Shown here: positions 6,398 through 14,876 of the stretch, in pieces
How the letters are laid out: each line of letters starts with the position of its first letter
How positions within the stretch are numbered: position 1 is the stretch's first letter
Source of the DNA: Pseudonocardiales bacterium
Lineage (GTDB): Bacteria; Actinomycetota; Actinomycetes; Mycobacteriales; Pseudonocardiaceae
Assembly (NCBI GenBank): GCA_025465385.1
Contig: JAODNG010000232.1
Span: forward strand, 1 to 19,362
Direction: 5' to 3'
Length of the DNA stretch: 19,362 nt
The notes under the pieces: generated by a model
What the model was told of the DNA's origin: nothing
Databases searched by the model: none
What the model saw: only the letters and a program-made list of their open reading frames with translations
Program-made: the position numbers and the translations under genes

Positions 6398-8214
6398 ACC
6401 CGGTGACCAGGCCGCCCGGGGGATACGCCGGCAAGGCGCTGATCGTGGATGTCACCGGGCCGGATGCGACGACCTTGCCGCTCGACGAGGCGGTGTTGCG
6501 CGCCTACCTGGGTGGTGTGGGCCTGGGCGCGTGGCTACTGCACCGGCTCGCCGAGCCTCGGGCCGACCCATGCAGCGCGCAGGCGCCGCTGGTGTTCGTG
6601 TTCTCGCCGCTGGTCGGCACGCCGTTGACGACCAGCGCCAAGTTCGCCGTCGTCGCCAAATCGCCGTTGACGGGGATGCTCAACGACGCGCTGGCGTCGA
6701 GCCAGTTCGCCATCTCGGGCAAGCTCACCGGCCACGACGCGATCGTGCTCACCGGCCGGGCCGCCATCCCGTCGGTGCTGCTCGTCGACGGCGGAGGCGC
6801 CCGGTTGGTCGCGGCGGGAGACACCTGGGGCCGGCCCGCCGCTGAGACCGAGGAGGTGCTGAAGCGCAGGCTGGGTCGGGGCTGGCGGATCGCCGCGATC
6901 GGACCGGCGGGGGAGCGTGGAGTGCGCTACGCGACGATCTCGCATGACGGGCGCCACGCCGGACGCGGTGGGCTCGGCGCGGTGCTCGGCGCGAAGAACA
7001 TCAAAGCGGTCGCGGTGCGGGCCGCCACGAAGATCGGTCCCGCCGACCCCGACGGCGTGCTGGCTGCCGCCCGCGACCTGCGCGCACGCTCATTCGGACC
7101 GGCCACCGCGAAGTACCGGGAGCTCGGCACGCTGGCCAACCTGCTGGCTTTCAACGCGATCTCCACCCTGCCCACCCGGAACTTCACCGGCGCCACCTTC
7201 GTCGACGCGCCCAAGCTGGCCGCCGAGGAGCTGCACGAGCTTAGAAGCGCGACTCGCAGCGGATGCGCGTCATGCAGCATCGGCTGCGAGCACATTTACC
7301 GCGGACGCAACGGTCAGACGGCCAGGGTCGAATACGAGAACGTCTTCGCGCTGGGTCCGATGTGCGGGGTGTCCGACCCCGACGACGTGCTAGCCGCTTC
7401 CGCTCGCTGCGACGAGCTCGGCCTGGACACCATCTCCGCCGGTGGCACTATCGCGTGGGCGATGGAGTGCGCGGAGCGGGGATTGCTCGACGCGCCGTGG
7501 CTGCGCTTCGGCGACGGTGCGGCGTTGTTGCGGGCGCTGGGCGAGATCGGCAGCGGCGAAGGGCTGGGCGCCCTGCTCGCCCAGGGATCCCGGCGCGCTG
7601 CCGCGGTGGTAGGTGGTGGTTCGGAGGAGTTCGCTCCGCACGTCAAAGGCATGGAAATGCCGGGATACGAGCCCCGCACCCTGCAGGGCATGGCGCTGGG
7701 CCTGGCGGTCAACGCCCGCGGCGCCGACCACAACCGCTCCGGCGCCTACGAGGCCGACCTGTCGGGTGACTACGACCGGCTGGCCGGCGGGGACGCCCAG
7801 GTGACCGCCGCGGTCGCCACCGAGGACCGGGCCGCCGTGATGGACTCGATGATCCTCTGCAAATTCCTGCGCGGGGTGTTCGATGAGCCGTACCGGGAAT
7901 GGGCCGAACTGCTGCGGGTCGTCACCGGCTGGGACATCGACGCCGCTGAGCTGCGCGCCACCGCACGCCGGATCGTGCTCGCCAAGCGGATGTTCAACCT
8001 GCGCGAGGGGTGGGTCCCGGCCGACGACTGGTTGCCGGGCAGGTTGCTGAGCGAGCCGGTCCGGCTCGGCTCCGGGCGCGACGCCACCCTTACGCCGGCC
8101 CGGCTCCGGGAAATGATCGACGGCTACTACGCGATCCGAGGCCTGGACCACGACGGCCGGCCCGACGGAAGGGCGCTCGAGGACCTGATGCTGATGGAAG
8201 GAGCGCCGCTGTGA
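6394..8214 (+). CDS. aor: Aldehyde:ferredoxin oxidoreductase (tungsten AOR family)
   Basis: The 606-residue protein has the full length of the AOR family, which oxidises aldehydes to acids (or reduces acids) at a tungsten bis-pterin site. The N-terminal domain shows AYLGGVGLGAWLLH and FVFSPLVGTPLTTSAKFAVV, and later GGLGAVLGAKNIKAVAV. The [4Fe-4S] ligands are C291-x2-C294-x3-C298 plus C489 in MILCKFLRG, almost the positions known in Pyrococcus AOR (288, 291, 295, 494). E313 in EYENVF and H446 in GADHNRSG probably match the active-site Glu and His. LGLDTISAGGTIAWAMECAE and KGMEMPGYEPRTLQGMALGL are family blocks. Both ends overlap neighbours by GTGA, so it is translationally coupled to mobA-moaD and fdhA. 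Choice of W over Mo and the aldehyde substrate are not readable from sequence. It is presumably cytoplasmic. Confidence 0.93.
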   Translation: MNPVTRPPGGYAGKALIVDVTGPDATTLPLDEAVLRAYLGGVGLGAWLLHRLAEPRADPCSAQAPLVFVFSPLVGTPLTTSAKFAVVAKSPLTGMLNDALASSQFAISGKLTGHDAIVLTGRAAIPSVLLVDGGGARLVAAGDTWGRPAAETEEVLKRRLGRGWRIAAIGPAGERGVRYATISHDGRHAGRGGLGAVLGAKNIKAVAVRAATKIGPADPDGVLAAARDLRARSFGPATAKYRELGTLANLLAFNAISTLPTRNFTGATFVDAPKLAAEELHELRSATRSGCASCSIGCEHIYRGRNGQTARVEYENVFALGPMCGVSDPDDVLAASARCDELGLDTISAGGTIAWAMECAERGLLDAPWLRFGDGAALLRALGEIGSGEGLGALLAQGSRRAAAVVGGGSEEFAPHVKGMEMPGYEPRTLQGMALGLAVNARGADHNRSGAYEADLSGDYDRLAGGDAQVTAAVATEDRAAVMDSMILCKFLRGVFDEPYREWAELLRVVTGWDIDAAELRATARRIVLAKRMFNLREGWVPADDWLPGRLLSEPVRLGSGRDATLTPARLREMIDGYYAIRGLDHDGRPDGRALEDLMLMEGAPL

Positions 8215-11033
8215 GCGTCACTATCAATGTTGACGGGCGGGAGATCACCGTGCCCGAGGGCACCACGATCTACCATGCGGCGCGCCGGCTCGGCATCGAC
8301 ATCCCGGTGCTGTGCCACGACGACCGGTACGACCCGGTCGGGGTCTGCCGGATGTGCGTCGTGGATACCGGCGCCCGGGTCTTCGCCGCCGCGTGCGTGC
8401 GGCCCTGCGAAAACGGCATGGTGGTGCAGACCAGCACAGCGGAGCTCGAACGCAGCCGCGCCACCCTGACGGAACTGCTGATCGCCGATCAGCCGCCGCG
8501 CGTCGCCGACCCCAAGCAGACCACCACCGGCGACAACATGCTGCTCGCACTGGCGGACCGCTACGGCGTGTCCCGGGAGACCACCGCGCTGCCCTGCGGC
8601 TCCGGCCGCGGCACCGACACCTCCAACCCGGTGATCGCCGTCGACCACGACGCCTGCATCCTGTGCGACCGCTGCACCCGGGCCTGCGACGACATCCAGG
8701 GCAACGACGTGATCGGCCGCTCCGGTAAGGGCTACCGCACCCGGATCTCCTTTGATCTCAACGACCCGATGGGTGCCTCCTCCTGCGTGACCTGCGGCGA
8801 GTGCGTCGCCGCGTGCCCCACCGGGGCGCTGACCAACAAGCCGCTCCACAACATCCCGATCCGTCCCCGCGCCGAGCTTGACGCCGTGCAGACCGTCTGC
8901 CCGTACTGCGGGGTGGGCTGCGCGCTGACCTACCAGGTCGACCGCGAACGCGGCGCGATCGCCTACGCCGAGGGCCGTGACCAGCCCGGATCGAAGGGCC
9001 GGCTGTGTGTGAAGGGCCGCTACGGCTGGGATTACGCGGCGTCGACGCAGCGCCTCACTGTGCCGCTGATCCGCCGGGAAGGCTCCTACCCCAAGGGCGC
9101 CCTGTCTTCCGACGTGAAGGGCGAGAAGCGTCGCAAGCCAGGTGGTCTGGTGGATTACGACGAGGTGTTGCCGCATTTCCGGGAGGCCAGCTGGGATGAG
9201 GCGCTGGAGCTGACGGCCCGGCGGCTCACCGAAATCCATGCTGCGGGCGGCCCAGGCGTGATCGCCGGGTTCGGCTCGGCGAAGTGCTCAAACGAAGAGG
9301 CCTACCTCTTCCAAAAGCTGATCCGCACTCGTTTCCGCACTAATAACATTGACCACTGCACCCGGCTGTGCCATGCCTCGTCGGTGGCCGCACTGTTCGA
9401 GGGGATCGGCTCCGGCGCGGTGTCTACCACCTACGGCGACGTGGTCAACGCTGATGTCGTGATCATCACTGGCAGCAATGCCACTGCCAACCATCCCGTC
9501 GCGAGCTCGTTCTTTAAACAGGCCCGCCGCCGCGGAACAAAGATCATTTATATCGATCCGCGGGCGGACCGGGTCGCTGACCACGCCGATATCTACTGCC
9601 AGCTCAAGCCGGGCACCGATGTGGCGTTCTACAACGGCGTGATGCACGAGATCATCCGCCTGGGGCTGATCGACCGCGACTACATCGCGAATCGGACGTC
9701 GAACTACGACGAACTGGCCCGCACCGTCGCCGACTACCCGGCGCAGCGCGCCGCTCAGATCACCGGCATCGAAGCGGACGCCATCACCGAGGTGGCCCAG
9801 GTATGGGGTAATGCCCGCGCTGGGATCATCTTCTGGGGAATGGGGATCTCCCAGCACACTACCGGCACCGACAACGCCCGCTGCCTCATCGCGATGTGTG
9901 CGATTACCGGGAACGTGGGCAAGCCCGGCAGCGGGCTGCATCCGTTGCGCGGGCAGAACAACGTGCAGGGCGCGTCCGACGTCGGTCTGATCCCGATGTT
10001 CTACCCGGATTACCAGAAGGCCGACTCCGCTGAGGTGCGGTCGCGGTTCGAGAAGGCGTGGGGGGTTAGCGGGCTCGATCCGGAGAAGGGTCTCACCGTC
10101 ACCGAGATCATCGGCTCCGCGCTGGTGGGCGGGGTACGCGGGATGTACATGCTCGGGGAGAACCCGTTCCTGTCTGACCCGAACATCAACAAGGTCCGCA
10201 AGGCACTGTCCGCGCTGGAGTTCCTGGTGGTGCAGGACATCTTTCTCACCGAGACCGCCGAGTTCGCCGACGTGGTGCTGCCCGCGTCGTCCTACCTGGA
10301 GAAAGACGGCACCTTCACCAACACCGACCGGCGGGTGCAGCTCGGCCGTAAGGTGCTCGATCCCCCCGGGCAGGCCCGGGTGGACTGGGAGATCGTGCAG
10401 GAACTTGCCCAGCGACTCGGGCTGGACTGGCACTACAGCGGCCCGCGCGAGGTGTTCGACGAGCTGGTCAGCCTGATGCCCAACTACGCGAACCTGTCCT
10501 ACGACAACCTCGGTGGCACCGGCAAGCTGTATCCCAACGCTGATCCGGCGCACTCCGATGGCACCGTGGTGCTTTTCGACGAGCGGTTCAACACCAACGA
10601 CGGGCTGGCGCACCTGGTGCCCGCCCAGTGGTTGCCAGCCAAGGAGCTGCCCAACGCCGAGTACCCGCTGGTGCTCAACACCGGCCGGCTGCTGGAGCAC
10701 TGGCACACCGGATCGATGACCCGGCGGTCCTACGCCCTGGACACCATCGCGCCGGAGGCGGAGGTGTACGTGCACCCCAAGGACGCCGCGGACCGCGGGT
10801 TGGCGCACGGCGAGATGGTGCGCGTGCTTTCCCGGCGCGGCGCAATCGAGCTGCGCCTGAGAGTCTCCCACCGCGAGGCGCTGGGTAACTGCTTCATCCC
10901 CTTCCACTTCCGGGAAGCCGCCGCCAACGTGCTCACCATCGACGAGATCGACCCCTACGGCAAGATCCCCGAGTTCAAGTTCTGCGCCGTGCAGATCGAG
11001 CCGATAGGTGCCTCGCGGCCCAGCGAGTCCTGA
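8211..11033 (+). CDS. fdhA: NAD-dependent-type formate dehydrogenase catalytic subunit (Mo/W)
   Basis: This 940-residue subunit oxidises formate to CO2 and feeds electrons to the FMN subunit. In order it has: a [2Fe-2S] domain with C35, C46, C49, C62; a NuoG-like Cys/His segment (PCENGMVVQT); two [4Fe-4S] sites, C149-C152-C155-C159 and C192-C195-C198-C202; the molybdopterin Fe4S4 domain C230-C233-C237-C266; and the pterin-binding core. The metal ligand is Cys387 followed by His388 in CTRLCHASSV, so it is a cysteine, not selenocysteine, enzyme. MGISQHTTGTDNAR and LRGQNNVQGASD are formate dehydrogenase blocks, the Arg being substrate-binding. I start at GTG 8211, which overlaps the aor stop and opens VSVTINVDGREITV. 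The same frame is open further upstream, but there it only shadows aor. The lack of a signal peptide means cytoplasmic. FdhD, needed to sulfurate such enzymes, is not in the window. Confidence 0.93.
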   Translation: MSVTINVDGREITVPEGTTIYHAARRLGIDIPVLCHDDRYDPVGVCRMCVVDTGARVFAAACVRPCENGMVVQTSTAELERSRATLTELLIADQPPRVADPKQTTTGDNMLLALADRYGVSRETTALPCGSGRGTDTSNPVIAVDHDACILCDRCTRACDDIQGNDVIGRSGKGYRTRISFDLNDPMGASSCVTCGECVAACPTGALTNKPLHNIPIRPRAELDAVQTVCPYCGVGCALTYQVDRERGAIAYAEGRDQPGSKGRLCVKGRYGWDYAASTQRLTVPLIRREGSYPKGALSSDVKGEKRRKPGGLVDYDEVLPHFREASWDEALELTARRLTEIHAAGGPGVIAGFGSAKCSNEEAYLFQKLIRTRFRTNNIDHCTRLCHASSVAALFEGIGSGAVSTTYGDVVNADVVIITGSNATANHPVASSFFKQARRRGTKIIYIDPRADRVADHADIYCQLKPGTDVAFYNGVMHEIIRLGLIDRDYIANRTSNYDELARTVADYPAQRAAQITGIEADAITEVAQVWGNARAGIIFWGMGISQHTTGTDNARCLIAMCAITGNVGKPGSGLHPLRGQNNVQGASDVGLIPMFYPDYQKADSAEVRSRFEKAWGVSGLDPEKGLTVTEIIGSALVGGVRGMYMLGENPFLSDPNINKVRKALSALEFLVVQDIFLTETAEFADVVLPASSYLEKDGTFTNTDRRVQLGRKVLDPPGQARVDWEIVQELAQRLGLDWHYSGPREVFDELVSLMPNYANLSYDNLGGTGKLYPNADPAHSDGTVVLFDERFNTNDGLAHLVPAQWLPAKELPNAEYPLVLNTGRLLEHWHTGSMTRRSYALDTIAPEAEVYVHPKDAADRGLAHGEMVRVLSRRGAIELRLRVSHREALGNCFIPFHFREAAANVLTIDEIDPYGKIPEFKFCAVQIEPIGASRPSES

Positions 11034-11257
11034 GCCCTCTGGCAAGTTCTTGCCCAGGTTGTCACCTGTGGCGTGTGCCCTGTATGAGGGTTGGAAGGTC
11101 CGGTCCGGATGTAAGAGCCGAGTATCGTGATCTTGGTGCTGTGCCGGAGATGGAGGTAACTCCTCCGGGTCCACCGAGGAGGACGTCGTTCCGGGCTGCC
11201 GGGTCCGCAGCGACACGCCGGGATGTGAGCTCGCTGGTCTGCGTTAGCCTCGAGACT
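11034..11257. promoter_or_regulatory. Gap between fdhA and fdhB with inverted repeats
   Basis: GGCAAG-TT-CTTGCC (11041-11054) begins seven bases after the fdhA stop and could be a small operator or a weak hairpin without a U-tract. Further on, GGAGG-TAA-CTCCTCC (from about 11154) can form a short hairpin. The frame of fdhB stays open through most of this gap, but the translation is proline- and arginine-rich and resembles no N-terminus of the family, so I treat it as non-coding. Confidence 0.4.
11245..11250 (+). promoter_or_regulatory. Predicted -10 box of fdhB-moeA
   Basis: TAGCCT is followed by exactly seven bases and the GTG at 11258. The geometry is the same as in front of mobA-moaD and the second moeA, and suggests a leaderless message. 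There is no recognisable -35 box and no Shine-Dalgarno sequence. Confidence 0.35.
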
Positions 11258-12958
11258 GTGGTTCTTGACGGCAGCGCGAGTCGACCGGATCGTGCGCCGG
11301 GTGCGGAGGCCCGGGCTGGGCGTTTTTCCGGGCCGAGCCTGATCCCCGAGCTGAACGCCATCCAGTCCCGGCTGGGCTGGTTGCCGCGCGAGGAGCTGGT
11401 CGCGCTGGCGCGGCGGACGCGCCGACCGTTGTATGAGATCGAGGGTCTGGTCTCGTTCTACCCGCACTTCCGCACCGAGGTGCCGCCGAGAGTGGCGCTG
11501 CACGCCTGCCGTGATCTGTCCTGCTGGCTAGCCGGCTGCGCGCCGGGCTTAGCCGACCGGTACGGACCGGATGTGGAGTTCCGCGAAGTGTCATGCCTGG
11601 GACGCTGCGACATGGCGCCCGCCATCGCCGTGAACGACCACCCAGCGCGGGCTGCCGACGCCGACGCTGCCGTCGAGGCTGCCCGCCAGGGCCGTCCGCT
11701 ACCCACCCACAAACCCACTTCACCTACCCACTATCCCAACGACCCTTACCCGCATTCACCGGGCTCAGCGGGGTCTGGCGCGCTGAATAAGCCCGCTGAA
11801 AGCGGGAGGTATCAGGTGTTGAAAGAGTTGGTGGGTGGGGGATTGGGCGCGCCGGAGGTGATCGACACGCTGAAGGAATCCGGGTTGCGGGGGATGGGGG
11901 GTGCGGGGTTTCCCACCGGCACGAAGTGGGAGCTGGTTGCTGCCCAGCCGGGCCCGGTGAAATACGCGATCTGCAACGCCGACGAGTCCGAGCCGGGCAC
12001 CTTCAAGGACCGGCAGATCCTCGCCGATCAGCCGCACCTGGTGCTGGAGGGACTCATGATCGGCATGCTCTGCGTCGGTGCGGAACAGGGCTGGGTGTTC
12101 ATCCGGCATGAGTACGGCCCCGAGGAACAGGTACTGCGTGCCGAGATCAACGCGCTGCGCGCCGAGGGCCTGATGGGTACCGACGTGCTGGGCAGCGGGC
12201 GGACCCTGCAGGTGGATATTTTCACGTCGCCGGGGGGATACATCCTCGGTGAGGAGTCCGCATTGATCGAGTGCATGGAGGGCCACCGCGGCGAACCGCG
12301 CAACAAGCCGCCGTTCCCGGGCGTGTACGGGCTGCATGGCCGGCCCACCTTGATGAACTCGGTGGAGACCCTCGCCGACGTCCCGGGGATTGTCGCGCGC
12401 GGTGCACAGTGGTGGATCGATGCGGGCCTGGGCGAGTCGGTGGGATGGAAGTTCTTCGCCGTCTCCGGGGAGGTCGCAAACCCAGGGGTGTACTGCGTTG
12501 CGATGGGCACGACCATCCGGGCCTTGCTGGACCAAGCGGGTGGGATGGCCAGTGGGGTGAGGTTGGCCGCGGTGCAGCCCGGCGGGGCGTCGTCGAACTT
12601 CCTGACGCCCGACCAGCTGGACGTGCCACTGGACTTCGACACGCTGGCCGCCGCGGGCTCCATGCTGGGCTCCGGCGCTTTGGTCGTCATCGCCGACGGC
12701 ACCGATCTGCTCGCCGCAGCGATCAACGTGCTGCGGTTCTTCCGCGACGAGTCATGCGGCAAGTGCGTGCCGTGCCGGGTCGGGTCGACCAAGGCTCACA
12801 CTCTGCTGACGGCAGCGCTGGCCAGCGGCGGCCTCGACGACGCCGGCGCAGCGCAGCTTGTCGAGCTCGAATACGCGATGCGCAAGACGTCGATCTGTGG
12901 GCTGGGTCAGGTCGCGCTGGGCCCGGTCATCAGCGTGCTCAGACAGCAGGCTCCGTGA
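11258..12958 (+). CDS. fdhB: Formate dehydrogenase beta subunit, NuoE-NuoF fusion (FMN/NAD+)
   Basis: The protein (about 566 residues) joins two complex-I-like modules. The N-terminal NuoE part has PLYEIEGLVSFYPHFRTE and the thioredoxin-like [2Fe-2S] ligands C84-x4-C89 and C113-x3-C117. A proline-rich linker (about residues 145-175) leads to the NuoF part: FMN/NADH sites MGGAGFPTGTKW and CNADESEPGTFKDR, then GGYILGEESALIECMEG. The [4Fe-4S] ligands are C500, C503, C506 and C547. It takes electrons from FdhA and reduces NAD+; since AOR lies in the same cluster, AOR may use it too (inference). The start is uncertain: GTG 11258 fits a leaderless model and the family length, while the frame is open up to 11075. 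The stop overlaps moeA by GTGA. Fusion of NuoE and NuoF is also known in some soluble formate dehydrogenases and hydrogenases. Confidence 0.9.
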   Translation: MVLDGSASRPDRAPGAEARAGRFSGPSLIPELNAIQSRLGWLPREELVALARRTRRPLYEIEGLVSFYPHFRTEVPPRVALHACRDLSCWLAGCAPGLADRYGPDVEFREVSCLGRCDMAPAIAVNDHPARAADADAAVEAARQGRPLPTHKPTSPTHYPNDPYPHSPGSAGSGALNKPAESGRYQVLKELVGGGLGAPEVIDTLKESGLRGMGGAGFPTGTKWELVAAQPGPVKYAICNADESEPGTFKDRQILADQPHLVLEGLMIGMLCVGAEQGWVFIRHEYGPEEQVLRAEINALRAEGLMGTDVLGSGRTLQVDIFTSPGGYILGEESALIECMEGHRGEPRNKPPFPGVYGLHGRPTLMNSVETLADVPGIVARGAQWWIDAGLGESVGWKFFAVSGEVANPGVYCVAMGTTIRALLDQAGGMASGVRLAAVQPGGASSNFLTPDQLDVPLDFDTLAAAGSMLGSGALVVIADGTDLLAAAINVLRFFRDESCGKCVPCRVGSTKAHTLLTAALASGGLDDAGAAQLVELEYAMRKTSICGLGQVALGPVISVLRQQAP

Positions 12959-14178
12959 GCCGGGAATTCTTCGCCACTCGCACGGTCACCGAGGCCCTGG
13001 CCGGCTTCAGCCCCGCCCTGCGCACCCCGACGCAGACCGTGGCGCTGGCCGAGGCGCTCGGCCGGGTGCCCACCTGCGATGTCATCGCCCCGGGACCGCT
13101 ACCTGGGTTCGCCCGATCGACCGTGGACGGTTACGCGGTGCGAGCTGCTGACACCTACGGTGCCTCCGAGGGGCTGCCGTGCTACCTGGACGTGGTCGGC
13201 GCGGTGCGGATGGGCCGCCAGCCGGACGTGACCGTGACAGCCGGCGCGGCGGTGGAGATGCCCACCGGTGGGGTGCTGCCGGCGGGCGCCGATGCGGTGG
13301 TGATGGTGGAGTACACCAACGAGACGATGCCCGGCACGGTAGAAGTGCTGCGGCCCATCGCGCCTGGCGGCGGAGTTGTTCACGCCGACGACGACGTCAC
13401 TGCGGGAACAGTCCTTATTCCTGCGGGTCGGCCGCTGCGCGCGGTGGATTTGGGCATGCTCGCCGCAGCGGGCGTGACCAAGCTCCTCGCACATGCGCGG
13501 CCACGGGTGGCGATCTTGTCCACGGGTGATGAGGTGGTGCCACCTGCGACCGCTACGCTGCGTCCCGGTCAGGTCCGCGACGCCATCGCCCCGGCACTCG
13601 CCGGTCTGGTGGTCGAGGCCGGGGGATGGCCAGTGCCGTGCGGAATCGTGCCCGACGATCCAGCTGCCCTGCGGTGTGCGCTACAGCTGGCGTTGGCGCA
13701 GTCGGATCTTGTGGTGGTTTCCGCCGGCTCTTCGGTGGGCACTCGCGACGCTACTGCCGACGCCGTCGCGAGTCTCGGAAAGCCGGGCATCTTCTGTCAC
13801 GGGCTCGCCATAAAACCCGGCAAACCCACCTTGCTCGCGGAGTGCGATGGCGTGCCGGTGATCGGTCTGCCGGGAAATCCGCTATCTGCCCTGGTGGTAT
13901 TTCGGCTGGTGGGCGTCCCGTTGGTGTGGCGCCTTGCGGGCTGCGCCACGCCACCCCCCGAGCCGTCGGTGATCGCTTCGCTGACTCGTGACGTGCCCTC
14001 GGAGGCAGGCCGCCGGGACGTCGTGCAGGTACAGCTCGACGGCGGGCAGGCCGAACCGTTGTTCGGCGCATCGGCCCTGCTGTCCGTGCTCACCCGCGCT
14101 GACGGATACCTCGTGGTGGCGGAACCGGCCACCGGTCTCGACGCCGGCGCGGACGTCTCTGTCACCCTTTACCGGTAG
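12955..14178 (+). CDS. moeA: Molybdopterin molybdenumtransferase MoeA
   Basis: This 407-residue protein belongs to the MoeA/gephyrin-E family, which inserts molybdate or tungstate into adenylated pterin. Family blocks are ARSTVDGYAVRAADT (usually STMDGYA), EMPTGGVLPAGADAVVMVEY, AILSTGDEVV, VVSAGSSVGTRD, LAIKPGKPTLLA and VIGLPGNPLSALVVF. Two positions differ from the usual form: GQVRDAIAPAL replaces the common GQIxDSNSxxL, and Met is Val in the STMDG block. I chose GTG 12955, which overlaps the fdhB stop (GTGA); the same frame is open far upstream but only as a shadow of fdhB. Being coupled to fdhB suggests that it loads the metal of the clustered AOR and FdhA. Whether it prefers W or Mo is unknown. 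Confidence 0.92.
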   Translation: MSREFFATRTVTEALAGFSPALRTPTQTVALAEALGRVPTCDVIAPGPLPGFARSTVDGYAVRAADTYGASEGLPCYLDVVGAVRMGRQPDVTVTAGAAVEMPTGGVLPAGADAVVMVEYTNETMPGTVEVLRPIAPGGGVVHADDDVTAGTVLIPAGRPLRAVDLGMLAAAGVTKLLAHARPRVAILSTGDEVVPPATATLRPGQVRDAIAPALAGLVVEAGGWPVPCGIVPDDPAALRCALQLALAQSDLVVVSAGSSVGTRDATADAVASLGKPGIFCHGLAIKPGKPTLLAECDGVPVIGLPGNPLSALVVFRLVGVPLVWRLAGCATPPPEPSVIASLTRDVPSEAGRRDVVQVQLDGGQAEPLFGASALLSVLTRADGYLVVAEPATGLDAGADVSVTLYR

Positions 14179-14566
14179 CTGGACCAGGGCATGATCACCG
14201 ACGTGGCCGGTCGTGGGCTGTAACTTGTTGTTGCAATCCGTACACGCGTAGCTTAGTTTTGTAGTTGCGTGACCACGGGGAGTAAGGGGGGCCAGCTCGG
14301 ATCACCTGGGTTGCTGCCGGGTGCGGCGGATTAACATACTGTCGGTGTTGACACCGGGGAGAGTTCGCTAACGACGCTCACCTGCGTCGGTGAGTGCGGC
14401 ATCATGTCGCGAAGCGCCCCTCTGTGAGCATCTCATACGCCCAGCTACGTTCGGGGCAGGCAGCTTGTCGACCGCGCACTTCACAACGGCTGCAGGCAAT
14501 TCTCAGGCATGTCCGGGTCTTTTCGGCTTGCGTAGCTCCTCCACCGATCGGATTAAGGGAGCGATT
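14179..14566. promoter_or_regulatory. Long leader upstream of the Tyr-rich peptide
   Basis: These 388 bases hold no gene I can support. Candidate signals are TTGTTG (14225-14230) with TAGCTT (14249-14254) at 18-base spacing; the inverted repeat CGGTGT-TG-ACACCG (14343-14356), which contains a TTGACA box (14348-14353); and a hairpin CTCACC-TGCGTC-GGTGAG (14377-14394). No moeA terminator with a U-tract is seen. The length and the small hairpins make a regulated 5' leader plausible, but no known riboswitch class was recognised. Confidence 0.35.
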
Positions 14567-14764
14567 ATGAGGGTTTCGGACGTCTTCACATCGAGAGCCA
14601 CACCGGGTGCCGTCGACGGTCCCAGCGGCGGCTACTACTACGAGAAGACCGGCCACAGAAACTACTACGAGGACTACTACGATGATGGTGGGTACTACAA
14701 CAACACCTACAACGGGTTCGAGCGCGGCCCCACCCGTCCCTCGCTCCTAGGGCTCCTGGGCTAG
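14567..14764 (+). CDS. 65-residue Tyr/Gly-rich small peptide
   Basis: A good ribosome site (AAGGGAG, 14555-14561) lies five bases before the ATG at 14567, which is preferable to the longer frame that begins at 14390. The peptide opens MRVSDVFTSRATPGAVDGPS, then has a core with ten tyrosines, many asparagines, aspartates and glycines (for example NYYEDYYDDGGYY), and ends GPTRPSLLGLLG. It has no signal peptide, cysteine or membrane segment. I do not know this family. The layout (a leader-like N-terminus, a low-complexity aromatic core, an ABC exporter gene 112 bases downstream) resembles a precursor of a modified and exported peptide (RiPP), but no maturation enzyme such as a radical SAM or YcaO protein is in the window. 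A structural or metal-binding small protein is equally possible. Confidence 0.65.
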   Translation: MRVSDVFTSRATPGAVDGPSGGYYYEKTGHRNYYEDYYDDGGYYNNTYNGFERGPTRPSLLGLLG

Positions 14765-14876
14765 CCCCGTCGATCACCAGGTTGCGCGGCGGTGGCCTCG
14801 ATTTCCTATCAGTGGGACGATGGCCACCGCCTAGCCATGCCCAAGGGCAGGCCCGAGCATCAGATCTGGAAGTGGA

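Noticed and set aside
8010..8210. Upstream extension of the fdhA frame inside aor
   Set aside because: The family N-terminus starts at GTG 8211 (VSVTINVDGREITV); the extension reads as Arg/Gly/Pro-rich shadow of aor.
9357..9374. Selenocysteine in FdhA
   Set aside because: The metal-ligand codon at 9369-9371 is TGC (Cys), followed by His, so no UGA recoding is involved.
9288..11216. Very long open frame (642 codons) on the minus strand
   Set aside because: It is the antisense shadow of fdhA, which has full family motifs on the + strand; the minus translation is His/Val/Gly-rich without any family match.
11034..11257. Moco or tungsten-type riboswitch in the fdhA-fdhB gap
   Set aside because: Only short hairpins are visible; I could not match the conserved architecture of a known riboswitch.
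12271..12954. Upstream extension of the moeA frame inside fdhB
   Set aside because: fdhB is clearly coding in another frame here, and GTG 12955 gives the normal MoeA start and length.
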